A DNA stretch of 64,000 nucleotides from positions 106,242-170,241 of the forward strand of contig NZ_FXXQ01000011.1 in the NCBI RefSeq assembly GCF_900184815.1. The letters are read 5' to 3'. Positions 47,590-56,077 of this stretch are shown in pieces. A program made the translations under genes and the position numbers. The stretch is from Boseongicola aestuarii (lineage in GTDB: Bacteria > Pseudomonadota > Alphaproteobacteria > Rhodobacterales > Rhodobacteraceae). The notes beneath the pieces are model-generated. The model saw nothing but the letters and a program-made list of their open reading frames with translations, did not search any database and had not been told where the DNA came from. How positions within the stretch are numbered: position 1 is the stretch's first letter; each line of letters starts with the position of its first letter.

Positions 47590-48360
47590 ATGGCTGAACC
47601 GTATCTGCGCGTCGAAGGACTGGTCAAACGGTTTGGTCCGTTCACTGCATTAGGCGGAGTCGACCTCGAAGTTTACCCTGGCGAAGTCCACTGCCTACTT
47701 GGCGACAACGGCGCTGGTAAGTCCACCCTGATCAAGACCCTGGCTGGCGTTCACCAGCCGACCGAGGGCAAGATCTATATCGAAGGCAAGCCGGTTGCGT
47801 TTCGCACACCGCGAGATGCATCCGATGCCGGGATCGGCACCGTGTATCAGGACCTGGCGGTCAACCCGCTCCTCAGTGTGACCCGCAATTTCTTCATGGG
47901 TCGCGAATTGAAGGGCCTATTGGGAACACTTCGCATGGACGAGATGAACAAGATCGCCCATGACGAAATGCTTAAGATCGGGATCGACTTTTCCGATCCG
48001 ACCCAAGCGGTGGGGACCATGTCAGGCGGCCAACGTCAGACGCTGGCCATCGCGCGCGCGATCCATTTCGGCGCAAAGGTCCTGATCCTTGACGAACCGA
48101 CATCTGCACTTGGTCAAAAGCAGCAGATGGGCGTTTTGAAGACGATCAAGAGGGTTCGCGCCCGCGGCGATATCGCGATCATCTTCATCACCCACAACGA
48201 GATCCACTCGCGTCTCGTCGGTGATCGCTTCACGTTCCTTGCGCTTGGCAAAACAATTGGTGCTGGCACCAATTCAGAGATCGGCGACGAAGAAATGCGT
48301 CGCTTGATGTCTGGTGGTGCTGAAATGGGCGATCTGAAACAAGAACTGGCTGCAATCTAA
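47590..48360 (+). CDS. ABC transporter ATP-binding protein
   Basis: The ATPase of the importer, 256 aa, with a single nucleotide-binding domain, whereas RbsA-type partners often have two. Walker A is GDNGAGKST (38-46), the signature MSGGQRQ at about 143-149, Walker B VLILDEPTSAL at about 160-170, and the switch His is in FITHN. The start MAEPYLRVEG is chosen; upstream in-frame sequence lies inside the permease gene. A hairpin terminator follows. Confidence 0.93.
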   Translation: MAEPYLRVEGLVKRFGPFTALGGVDLEVYPGEVHCLLGDNGAGKSTLIKTLAGVHQPTEGKIYIEGKPVAFRTPRDASDAGIGTVYQDLAVNPLLSVTRNFFMGRELKGLLGTLRMDEMNKIAHDEMLKIGIDFSDPTQAVGTMSGGQRQTLAIARAIHFGAKVLILDEPTSALGQKQQMGVLKTIKRVRARGDIAIIFITHNEIHSRLVGDRFTFLALGKTIGAGTNSEIGDEEMRRLMSGGAEMGDLKQELAAI

Positions 48361-48380
48361 TCCTCCCCGAATTGCAGCTT

Positions 48381-48407
48381 GCGGGTCCGATGCACGGACC
48401 CGCTCTC
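48381..48407 (+). terminator. Probable terminator of the importer operon
   Basis: GCGGGTCCG/CGGACCCGC, a perfect 9-bp stem with a five-base loop, followed by TCTCC. It starts 20 bases past the ATPase stop. The U-tract is weak, but the position at the operon end supports a terminator. Confidence 0.7.
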
Positions 48408-48999
48408 CATTGGCATTCCAGCTCGTTTGACCGGCTTGGGCAGGAAGATGAGCAGGAAGGCTAGCGGTATCAATTCATTTAAAAAGCTATTTCTGAACCA
48501 ACGGAGGCTGCCTAAACCGCATGACACGCAGGTTTCTTCCTAACGAATGCCCAAACGACCTGGCTCTTTGTCTTTTTGATTTCCGTCTCCAGAAGACTAC
48601 GAAGCCTATCGTATCAAGAGTGCCAAGAAGCTTTTACGTTTGCTGAGAAAATGGACTTCATAAGGCGGCTTGATCGCAACTATTCGCGATCCTTGGATAC
48701 ATGACAATGCAACCTATGTTGCCATGCTGCTTAGATGTCAAAATACAAATAAGCTGCCGTTCGTGCAAGTTGCAGCATTTGTTAATAATGGGCTCGAAGC
48801 CGCCATTCGCTGCAGAAAGCACGAATGACTGCTTTGAGCATGACGCTGGTTATTGGCGCGAACGCCTGAGTGTTTCCTGTTGCCGCTTGGGCAGACTTTT
48901 CAGAGCCTGGCTTCCGCAATACCTAGTTGTAAGCATCTAGCGCTCATATGGGCGGGCAAGTATTCTGGAAGCCTCATGGTTTTCGGATACTTTCGATAA
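48408..48999. other. Gene-free stretch at the right edge of the catabolic island
   Basis: About 590 bases with no convincing gene; short open frames here lack ribosome sites and recognisable content. It contains TGCAGCATT (48771-48779) and GAAGCCGCCATTCGCT (48796-48811), a variant of the words at 35179-35208 on the other side of the island. The sequence looks like decayed DNA between the island and the exonuclease gene. Confidence 0.5.
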
Positions 49000-50373
49000 A
49001 TGGCCTTTGTATTCTACGATACCGAAACCACCGGCACGGACACGACGTTCGACCAGATCTTTCAGTTCGCTGCGATCTTGACCGATGCGAACCTGAACGA
49101 GCTCGACCGTTTCGAAGTTCGTTGCCGCCTTCTGCCACACGTGATCCCAGCGCCAGGCGCTCTGCTGGCCACACGGGTGACACCGACGATGCTGACTAAC
49201 CCCAGCCTACCTTCGCACTACGAAATGATGCTTCAGATCGCGGAGAAACTGCACAAATGGTCGCCGGCGATCTTCATCGGATACAACACCCTCGCCTTCG
49301 ACGAGCCGCTGCTGCGGCAGGCGTTCTATCAGACTTTGCAGCCGATCTACCTGACCAACACCAGTGGCAACAAACGCGCGGATGTGCTGCGCCTAGCCCA
49401 GGCAACAGCAGCACTATCCCCAAACGCCATGGCTGTGCCCATAAGCGATAAGGGTAAGCCGACCCTACGCCTCGACACATTGGCCCCTGCAAACGGGTTC
49501 GCCCATGAAAACGCCCACGACGCTTTGGCAGATGTGGAAGCGACCATTTATATGGCGCGGCTGATCCGCGATCGCGCGCCTGCCGTTTGGAATTCTCTGA
49601 TGCCTCTGGTGGACAAGGGCGAAGTGATGGCGGCGCTGGCGTCAGGCACACCGAAGGGCCTGGTCGAATATCACATGGGGGTTCCGTCACTGCGCGCTGT
49701 TGTCGGGTGCGGCCATCACCCAAAGAACTCGACCATGCAGGCTGTATTCGATCTCAGCCGCGACCCCGCAGAGGTTTTGAACTTGAGCGAGGAAGACCTG
49801 GCCGAAGAAACCAAGGGAGCCAACCGGGCGCTGCGAACAGTCTACGCCAACAAGATGCCCGCGTTGGTCGACCTAGGCTTGGTGGGGGATGTGCAGGGCG
49901 CAGTGGGTCTATCTCCGGCTGAGATCGCCCGCCGGGCCGCTGTGGTGTCCGCTGACGGTCAGTTTGTCGCGCGGGTGGGTTGGGCAATGGAACAGCGCTA
50001 CCCGCCCTTCGAGCCCACGCAGGTGGTCGAGGGCCGGATGTATGAGGGCTTCCCCAGCCGAGCTGACGAAACCCGAATGAAGGATTTTCATGCCGCATCA
50101 TGGCCAGAACGCGCGGAGATCGCCGAAACCTTCGAGGACGATCGGTTTCGGGAACTCGGGCGGCGCATCGTGTTTCTTGAACAGCCTGACGTGCTGCGGC
50201 CGGAGCTGTGCCACGGGCTCGAAGCGTGGCTCGACAACAGACGTCACGGGCGCGACGCGGTAGTTGCGGGGCGCACACTCATGGATGCACGCAAAGAGCT
50301 GAAGGAGTTACTTGCCCAAGAGAAAAAAAGACCGGAACTCAAGGATATAGAGGTTTGGTTGGCCGAAACGTGA
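49000..50373 (+). CDS. sbcB: Exonuclease I (SbcB-type)
   Basis: A DEDDh 3'-5' exonuclease of the Exonuclease I type, 457 aa. Motifs are FYDTETTGTD, GYNTLAFDEPLLRQAF and HDALADVEAT (catalytic His and Asp). The C-terminal ExoI domain has FPSRADETRMKDFH. The enzyme digests single-stranded DNA. It is less common in alphaproteobacteria than in enterics, so it may be accessory here, between an island and an integrated element. The start at 49000 lacks a good ribosome site. Confidence 0.9.
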   Translation: MAFVFYDTETTGTDTTFDQIFQFAAILTDANLNELDRFEVRCRLLPHVIPAPGALLATRVTPTMLTNPSLPSHYEMMLQIAEKLHKWSPAIFIGYNTLAFDEPLLRQAFYQTLQPIYLTNTSGNKRADVLRLAQATAALSPNAMAVPISDKGKPTLRLDTLAPANGFAHENAHDALADVEATIYMARLIRDRAPAVWNSLMPLVDKGEVMAALASGTPKGLVEYHMGVPSLRAVVGCGHHPKNSTMQAVFDLSRDPAEVLNLSEEDLAEETKGANRALRTVYANKMPALVDLGLVGDVQGAVGLSPAEIARRAAVVSADGQFVARVGWAMEQRYPPFEPTQVVEGRMYEGFPSRADETRMKDFHAASWPERAEIAETFEDDRFRELGRRIVFLEQPDVLRPELCHGLEAWLDNRRHGRDAVVAGRTLMDARKELKELLAQEKKRPELKDIEVWLAET

Positions 50374-50464
50374 AACATAGAAATACCCTTAAAAGAGGCA
50401 TGGGGTAGTAAGCGGATAACAACAAGGGCCAGGGAAGAATGCCCTGGCCCATGTTTCACGTTTC
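50365..50464. repeat. 14-bp inverted repeat enclosing a perfect hairpin
   Basis: GAAACGTGAAACAT (50365-50378, ending just past the exonuclease stop) and ATGTTTCACGTTTC (50451-50464) are perfect inverted copies 72 bases apart. Directly inside the right copy is a perfect 9-bp hairpin, GGGCCAGGG/CCCTGGCCC (50426-50450). The block separates the exonuclease gene from the convergent end of the VapE gene. It may be a bidirectional terminator or the left boundary of the integrated element. Confidence 0.65.
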
Positions 50465-50483
50465 ACCTCTGGTTGCTCGCTAC

Positions 50484-52820
50484 TCAAAATGGAACTTGAT
50501 CGTCCGTTTGCGGCTCGTCGGTCGGTGAAATCAGTTCGCCGTTCTTGCCAACCAAAGCGACGGTCAACTTGCCGTCTTTGGTCTGCCGGGCGGCAACCTC
50601 TGGGCTCGATTCGTCTGCATCGTTTGCCATGAAGCCTCGAACGGGTCGACGTTCGCCTCTGGCAGAAACCCACAGACGAAATGTGCCGTCCCGCCAATCC
50701 AGTGTTTCCATGACAGCCTTGATACGGCGTGAGTCATGTGGGGTTAGTTTCGCCGTCGGCAGACCAAGAATCAATTTGATTGAGTCCATCGAAACCTTAG
50801 CGACCATGCCACCAAGCGTGCCGGACAGTGCATCCATGTAGGGATCTTCAGCGACACGTTCTGCCTGTGCGTCGGCTGCTGCATTCCAAAGGTGTTTGGG
50901 CAGGGTCGCGCTTTCGCCGACCGCCTCGCGATGCGCTGCCTCTGCCCACAGCTGTTCGACGACTCCGGCGAAGCCCTTCACATCGATTTGCTTCACTTTT
51001 ACAGGCCAGAAGCGACGGTTGCCGGTTAGGTCTCTCAAGTAGTCAAACTCATTTGTCGTACCTATGAGAATGCTGTGCCGAGGATACTGACGGGCGTTCT
51101 TATCGTAGGGCTTGCGATAGGTGTCTGTGCTCTCCGACAAAAACTTCTTCAGGTTCTCGTGGGTCATCTTGTTCAGGCCATCCAGCTCTTGGCATTCGGC
51201 AATCCATGCGCGGGCCAAAATTTGCGCGCGTTCTCGGTCGCCCGCTTTTAGGTTCAAGCTTTCGCAAAACCATGCGTCGCGAAGGGCCAGTTTGCGAACG
51301 AGGCGTGATTTCCCGACGCCTTGATCGCCCTCAAGCACCAACATGGTATCGAACTTTGAGCCCGGCTTTCTGATACGGCGAACGGCACCAATTAGTGTCT
51401 TGGCCGCGAATGCTCTATGAAGTTCGGTGTTTTCAACACCAGCATAGTCGCTCAACCAGGTATCCAGTCGCTTCACACCGTCCCAAACTAACCCGTCCAG
51501 ACATTCGCGAACCGGGTGGTAGCGATATTCATGCGCCGTTGCCAAAAGCTCTCGTTTAATAGCGGCGCTTGACGCGGAGAAATGCAAATGGCGAACAAAC
51601 TTACTTGAAAGGATATCTGCGATGTCATTGATGTCGCGGTCTTCGAGCCTAAAGCCCTCAAATTCGTCTTCGGCAGTGAATTCATTGCGACGGACAGCCA
51701 CGCCCAACTTGCTAAGGGCGTGACGAATGTTGTTTGGGTCATTGCTTTTGGGCTGGCCATTATCGGTAGGGGTAGGCCATTCCGATCCTTTCGCCGAAAC
51801 TACGCCCAGCGCACGTTTGACTTGCCGCTCCGCATAGCTTTGCTGCTCGATGATATCACCCGCACGGTCGCGAATGTGATCACCAATTGCGAAACGTGGA
51901 GCGAGTAAAACGGCTAATACCGTGCCAGGCTGCATGCCATTGGACAACATCCAAACTGTGGCCGCGAACATCAGTTCCGAGCGACTAGAGTATGATTTTC
52001 CCTTTGGTGTTTTGCCATCTCTTATTGCCGCCCGCCACTCGGTGTCATCAGGTAATACGTCGTCGGCTTTTTCGGGAAGAGGCAGAGGCGCGATTGACGT
52101 GACGTTTGCCACTTTCGGGCTCTTTGCATCTCCTCCGCTAGAGAGCAAATGGTCAGGCGGTACAAAGTCGTCCACCTTGTACGACGACGGCGGCGCTTTA
52201 AAGGTCGTTGGATAGGCAAGATGGCCAATAGCAGGTTCGCGACCGTCTTTACGTTTCTTGTCGTTCAGCCAATTGACGGTGCTGGGGATGCGCAGCAAGC
52301 GACTGACATCGTGTGTACCAGGGCCACCTTCGAGTCCTTTGAGCAGCGCCATGTTGAGTTTTTCCGCAGTATCAGGACCGATCGGTTCCTCAAGGCGCCA
52401 GATCGCCTGATAACCACCTCCCGTCATCCAAATACTTGTTGGGTGAGGTATCCATGACGGACGATTGTCGCTGTCAAAAAGAAATGCTTTGACACGGTCG
52501 ACCTGTTCAGCCGGTTTCCCCGGATAGTCTTTGAAGTCAAGATCGACGTGCAGAAAGCGTACGGCCGAAATATTCGCCTTGTTACGTTTGCCGTCCAAGA
52601 ACTCTGCGTTCGGCACATGGTAAATATTGCGACGCTGGTTGCCGTTATGCTTCTCGATGAAGGCTGCAAGATCAGTGGTGGCGCAACTGTTAAAGGTCTG
52701 CGAGCGAGGATGGGAAGGACCCTCGCTGGCCATGTGTTCAAGGTAGGCTGGCGCATTAGGGTTTATCCAGTAAAGATACTGGGCACCGCCATTGGAGTCG
52801 GGTTTCAGGTTCGTTTTCAT
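50484..52820 (-). CDS. Primase-helicase fusion: RepB-like primase and VapE family domain
   Basis: A 778-aa replication protein. Residues about 85-190 look like a RepB-type primase: FLHVDLDFKD, TSIWMTGGGYQAIWRLEEP and HDVSRLLRIPSTVNW. Residues about 440-700 are a virulence-associated E (VapE) helicase-like domain with Walker A EGDQGVGKS (497-505), ECQELDGLNKM as a Walker B-like block, and GNRRFWPV. Such proteins drive replication of phage satellites and plasmids. No clear ribosome site precedes the ATG. A terminator separates it from the upstream prim-pol gene, so it probably has its own promoter. Confidence 0.88.
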   Translation of the reverse strand: MKTNLKPDSNGGAQYLYWINPNAPAYLEHMASEGPSHPRSQTFNSCATTDLAAFIEKHNGNQRRNIYHVPNAEFLDGKRNKANISAVRFLHVDLDFKDYPGKPAEQVDRVKAFLFDSDNRPSWIPHPTSIWMTGGGYQAIWRLEEPIGPDTAEKLNMALLKGLEGGPGTHDVSRLLRIPSTVNWLNDKKRKDGREPAIGHLAYPTTFKAPPSSYKVDDFVPPDHLLSSGGDAKSPKVANVTSIAPLPLPEKADDVLPDDTEWRAAIRDGKTPKGKSYSSRSELMFAATVWMLSNGMQPGTVLAVLLAPRFAIGDHIRDRAGDIIEQQSYAERQVKRALGVVSAKGSEWPTPTDNGQPKSNDPNNIRHALSKLGVAVRRNEFTAEDEFEGFRLEDRDINDIADILSSKFVRHLHFSASSAAIKRELLATAHEYRYHPVRECLDGLVWDGVKRLDTWLSDYAGVENTELHRAFAAKTLIGAVRRIRKPGSKFDTMLVLEGDQGVGKSRLVRKLALRDAWFCESLNLKAGDRERAQILARAWIAECQELDGLNKMTHENLKKFLSESTDTYRKPYDKNARQYPRHSILIGTTNEFDYLRDLTGNRRFWPVKVKQIDVKGFAGVVEQLWAEAAHREAVGESATLPKHLWNAAADAQAERVAEDPYMDALSGTLGGMVAKVSMDSIKLILGLPTAKLTPHDSRRIKAVMETLDWRDGTFRLWVSARGERRPVRGFMANDADESSPEVAARQTKDGKLTVALVGKNGELISPTDEPQTDDQVPF

Positions 52821-52894
52821 TTGATGATACTTCGATCTATTTTTTTGCCAAAACTTTGGGGCTTGGGTGGAGAGCCATGGCTGTGGTGCTAATA

Positions 52895-52923
52895 GAAAAG
52901 GGGCGCCTTAGAAGAAGCGCCCC
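52895..52923 (-). terminator. Rho-independent terminator after the prim-pol-like gene
   Basis: On the minus strand, a GGGGCGC/GCGCCCC stem with a ten-base loop is followed by UUUUCU. It begins ten bases past the stop of the prim-pol-like gene and would end that transcript before the VapE gene. Confidence 0.8.
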
Positions 52924-52932
52924 AGGCTCTAT

Positions 52933-53397
52933 TTATCCAAGGTCCAGAAAGTCATCCGAACCGAGCTGCCCGATTTTGAACCAAGCCGTACCGAAATCTC
53001 CGCGGTTGTATTGAGATACAAAGACCTCGACGGTTCCTTCGAAGCCTCGCAGGCCCATCACGGCACCGACGAGAGGGTGCTTGGTATCCACGGCTTTGAT
53101 CCGTTTGTAGCTTGGCAATTCAGAGAATAGAATGCGACCGAGCTCCGCGGCTTCGGGGCAATCAAAGTCAAGGTCGATCAATCGGCCAAAGCGGTCGCCA
53201 AGGGCGATTCCGACATTGCTATCGTCATCGAACTCTTGGCTGATTTGGTCCGTGGACCATTGAACCGGTACTTTCCATTTTCCTGCCGGCGTTTTCTTGG
53301 ATTTTGGCAGCTTCAGGGGCTCCCAACCGAACTCAAAGTAGAGCAATGCGGCCTTCTCGGCACCTTGCTGGGACTTGTTGATGAATGAAGACATCAC
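52933..53397 (-). CDS. Short bifunctional primase/polymerase-like protein
   Basis: A 154-aa protein resembling the N-terminal part of the bifunctional DNA primase/polymerase domain: WKVPVQWSTDQI, SNVGIALGDRFGRLIDLDFDCPEAAELG and KHPLVGAVMGLRGFEG. Full prim-pol domains are usually longer, so this may be a reduced form whose catalytic partner is the downstream primase-VapE protein. The start overlaps the AlpA-like gene stop (ATGA). Function is inferred from weak similarity. Confidence 0.6.
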   Translation of the reverse strand: MMSSFINKSQQGAEKAALLYFEFGWEPLKLPKSKKTPAGKWKVPVQWSTDQISQEFDDDSNVGIALGDRFGRLIDLDFDCPEAAELGRILFSELPSYKRIKAVDTKHPLVGAVMGLRGFEGTVEVFVSQYNRGDFGTAWFKIGQLGSDDFLDLG

Positions 53398-53603
53398 TGA
53401 GCCCCTTGGGTACGAATTTCATTTGAATCCAGCCAAGCCTCGATATCTACATTGCGATACAAAACGCGGCCATGAACCTTAATATAAGTAGGCCCCATTT
53501 TGTTCATACGTGCTTTTTCGAGAAAGCTTGTGCTAACGCGGAGATAAGTTGCGAGATCCTTTGTTGTATAAAACTTCGGTTGGATCAGGTCTGAGTTTGA
53601 CAT
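53394..53603 (-). CDS. AlpA/excisionase-type helix-turn-helix protein
   Basis: A 69-aa MerR-like (HTH_17) DNA-binding protein: FYTTKDLATYLRVSTSFLEKAR and the wing YIKVHGRVLYRNVDIEAWLDS. Proteins of this type next to phage or satellite integrases act as excisionase or as activator (AlpA) of excision and replication genes. AAGGAA lies eight bases before the ATG. Four-base overlap with the next gene. Confidence 0.85.
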   Translation of the reverse strand: MSNSDLIQPKFYTTKDLATYLRVSTSFLEKARMNKMGPTYIKVHGRVLYRNVDIEAWLDSNEIRTQGAQ

Positions 53604-53658
53604 GTTAAGCGTTCCTTTCCGTTGATGTAGGAAAGGTCTGCTTGTTGATCCCTAATCT

Positions 53659-54447
53659 CTATTCCCCAAAACTGGAAGTTTTTGGAGGCCGATAAGCGGG
53701 TAGCTCTTGTGCCACCTTGTGCATGACGCTGATCGATGATCGCCGCTCTTTCGGAAGCTGGGGTTCAGTTTCAACAAGGTGCTTTTGGAATTCTTCGAAT
53801 AAGTTTTCAGCCCAGACAGCAATCATTGGCTTTTTGGGCGCTTTGTAATTGAGCCTAGTTCCGCCACTGCCATACATATACCAAAAAACTTGGCATGTAC
53901 GGCAAAAGGTTTCGACCCATCTTGGGCGTTTTGGTCTGCCCGGTGTTCCTGAAAACATTGATGCGCGCTCTACGGTAGCAGCGAAGGCTTTGAACCCTGC
54001 ATATTCCTGCTGCAGCTTTGATAAGTCTGGTTGAGCAGACCACATAGCTTTAAGAATAATTCCATTCCGTTCTCCTTGCGCATCATCAATTATCTTTTGA
54101 GCTCGTCTAAGTGCTGTGCGAAGCGGATAAAAGTGATCCTCGAAAGTATCCTTGACGTTTTTATTGTCGGCATATGCCGTGATAATTCCATTGTCGAAGT
54201 CTACGGGAGATTCTTCTGTAGCGTGATTCCAAAGGAAGGCGATTAAGTGAAAGTGAGCGGCTTTATTGGATATGCCGAATTTCTCTGCGATAGGATCACC
54301 GAATGCTCGAAAGCGATCAAGGTCCTTCTCGGTTAAATCCTCAAGAGTAGATTCATTTCCCCAGGAAAATACCATGTTGTATTCTAATACATCGCGGAAG
54401 TTCGCCAAGTCAGAGTCATCTGGCGCATTATCGCTATCACTCTTCAT
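53659..54447 (-). CDS. Unknown protein of the integrated element
   Basis: A 262-aa protein without a recognised domain. It is acidic at the N-terminus and predicted mainly helical. A central FCRTCQVFWYMYGSGG segment has two cysteines, and the end is Lys/Pro-rich. Base composition is clearly more AT-rich than the chromosome around it, a sign of transfer. Its ATG overlaps the integrase stop by four bases, so it is made from the integrase transcript. A role in control or replication of the element is only a guess. Confidence 0.7.
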   Translation of the reverse strand: MKSDSDNAPDDSDLANFRDVLEYNMVFSWGNESTLEDLTEKDLDRFRAFGDPIAEKFGISNKAAHFHLIAFLWNHATEESPVDFDNGIITAYADNKNVKDTFEDHFYPLRTALRRAQKIIDDAQGERNGIILKAMWSAQPDLSKLQQEYAGFKAFAATVERASMFSGTPGRPKRPRWVETFCRTCQVFWYMYGSGGTRLNYKAPKKPMIAVWAENLFEEFQKHLVETEPQLPKERRSSISVMHKVAQELPAYRPPKTSSFGE

Positions 54448-55628
54448 GCCACGCCTACTTTTTCGACAGGTATACCTTTAAGTTCGAAGATCCTGTTTGC
54501 CACGACCTCAACCGGTCTCCGCAGCCTTTCCGGCTGGCTAACAATATAGCCTGCCGTGACGTCGCCGGACAGCCGATGGTTCAAAAGCCGCTTCAATGCG
54601 TAATGCGGGATGTCGAGACTTTCCGCGATGGTGATGAAGGTCCGACGTAGGTCATGCAGTGTAAATTGGACACCGGACCGCGCTGCGACGCGGGCGGTGA
54701 ACTTCTTTGTTTCCACGATGTGTCCTGTCTTGCCGTTGCTGGGAAAAACCCAAGGTGACGCACCTGTCCATGCGCGGCGAGCTTTCAGCAGGTCAACGAT
54801 GAATGCCGCCAGGGGTAAGTCGAGCGGGTCACCGTTCTTTGTCTTAGGGATATGCAGAGTGCCTTCCGCTAAATTGATGTAATCCCAGCGCAGAGACGCG
54901 ATCTCGCTTCTCCGCATCCCGGTGAACACAGCCAAAAGGAGAAAGTCACGCGAGTAGTGGGGTTCTGTCATAACCGCCTCCCACCACGCCGGAAGGTCAT
55001 GAACCGCCACCGCTCCACGACGACGCCGTTCCGGGAACCAGGCGCGGGCTTGGGTCAGAATAGCAACTGGGTTGGGTGGGAATTCGTCGAATGCCGCAGC
55101 TGTCACATTGTAGACTGACCTCAGGTGCCGCATGACAGTGTTTGCGGTGACCTGGCCATGATCCTTTGCGATGCGCTGGTGCCGCTTCAGGATCATCTGT
55201 CGGGTGATTGAGGTGATGGGCGACCGCTTCCAGTCTCGTAGGTATAGATTGCAAGAGCGGCGGTAACGATCGACGCTACTGGCCGCCATCGTCGATCTTG
55301 TTTCGAAAAAACGATCGAAGGCATGCCCGAGTGATATTGCTTCATGTGCCACCCGGCGCTTTTCTTGGTTTGGGTCTACACCGCCAGCCATCTCACTCAG
55401 TACTGTCAGCGCGCGGCGCCGCGCTTCTTCTACGTTCAGCACATCGGCACGACCGATTGTAACGCGCCGGGTCCGGCCGCTCACCTGACCTTCGACAAAG
55501 AAGACTTTCGAGTTCGCCCCAACACGGACGCCAAGCCCGCGCATGGCCGTGTCACGGTAGAGTTTTTGCCCCCGCTCTGCGAAGGGCAGCGCTTCGATTG
55601 CGCGTTTGGTGAAATGTAACTTTGGCAT
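54444..55628 (-). CDS. int: Tyrosine integrase (P4/CTX type with DUF4102-like N-terminus)
   Basis: A 394-aa site-specific recombinase. An N-terminal DUF4102-type arm-binding domain (RGLGVRVGANSKVFFVEG) is followed by a core-binding domain and the catalytic domain with Arg239 (TGMRRSEI), His325-x-x-Arg328 (HDLRRTF), His351 and nucleophile Tyr361. AGGAGG lies four bases before the ATG. No tRNA was found within 500 bases of its 5' end, and no matching direct repeat was seen at the other edge of the element, so the attachment site is unresolved. Confidence 0.95.
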   Translation of the reverse strand: MPKLHFTKRAIEALPFAERGQKLYRDTAMRGLGVRVGANSKVFFVEGQVSGRTRRVTIGRADVLNVEEARRRALTVLSEMAGGVDPNQEKRRVAHEAISLGHAFDRFFETRSTMAASSVDRYRRSCNLYLRDWKRSPITSITRQMILKRHQRIAKDHGQVTANTVMRHLRSVYNVTAAAFDEFPPNPVAILTQARAWFPERRRRGAVAVHDLPAWWEAVMTEPHYSRDFLLLAVFTGMRRSEIASLRWDYINLAEGTLHIPKTKNGDPLDLPLAAFIVDLLKARRAWTGASPWVFPSNGKTGHIVETKKFTARVAARSGVQFTLHDLRRTFITIAESLDIPHYALKRLLNHRLSGDVTAGYIVSQPERLRRPVEVVANRIFELKGIPVEKVGVA

Positions 55629-55813
55629 GAGACCTCCTCTGGCCTCAACTCAACTTATGTCGAGAGTTTCGAAAATACAATCATTATCAGAGGCTTATCT
55701 GGTTTTGTCCAACACTGTCACGCGTGCGCGTACGTGGTACAAGGCAGCAGGAACAGTAGTTAAAGAGATATCCGCCGTTGATCGCTTTCCGTTTTTTTTT
55801 GGTCGTAGCTCTA

Positions 55814-55898
55814 TAGGGATCATAATAGCTCACAATCGGCCCTGGACCGAGGGAGCTTGCCCGGTCCCTCGGCCGAGACCCGTCGATGGGGTGGGGTG
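55814..55898 (+). repeat. R1: copy 1 of the ~85-bp dispersed repeat
   Basis: First of four same-oriented copies (others at 56814, 57718, 63299). Shared blocks in order: GGGATC, a variable 18-base stretch, CCTGGACCGAG, GGGCTTGCC-like words (GGAGCTTGCC here), a variable 17-base stretch, and GACCCGTCGATGGGGTGGGG. GGACCG (55844-55849) pairs with CGGTCC (55862-55867). The repeat ends where a truncated FAD-protein gene begins on the minus strand. Confidence 0.85.
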
Positions 55899-55990
55899 CA
55901 CGTTTTCACCGGTACTATTCTCAGGCTGGAAGCAAGGCTAAGACCCGATAATCCAGCGCCGATGATAACAACGTCCAAACTTTGCCTCAT
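55820..55990 (-). pseudogene. Truncated FAD-dependent oxidoreductase N-terminus
   Basis: An open frame from ATG at 55990 encodes DVVIIGAGLSGLSLASSL within the first 23 residues, the FAD/NAD dinucleotide-binding motif of amine-oxidase-like and other flavoproteins. Homology-like sequence stops there. The frame runs into repeat R1 and ends at TGA within it (56 codons in all). The rest of the gene is absent, so this is a broken 5' end, apparently cut at the R1 boundary. Confidence 0.7.
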
Positions 55991-56077
55991 AAGATGTGAT
56001 CACACTCACGACCCGGTCCATAGGGTCCGAGTGAAGTAACTGGGCTCTAGATACAATTTGTGAAGGGCAAAAGCTGA

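Noticed and set aside
48701..48940. 79-codon frame between the importer and exonuclease genes
   Set aside because: No ribosome site, unusual cysteine-rich content without a family, and it overlaps a recurrent intergenic repeat word.
50374..56077. Attachment-site direct repeats for the integrated element
   Set aside because: No direct repeat longer than chance was found between the two edges, and no tRNA lies next to the integrase.
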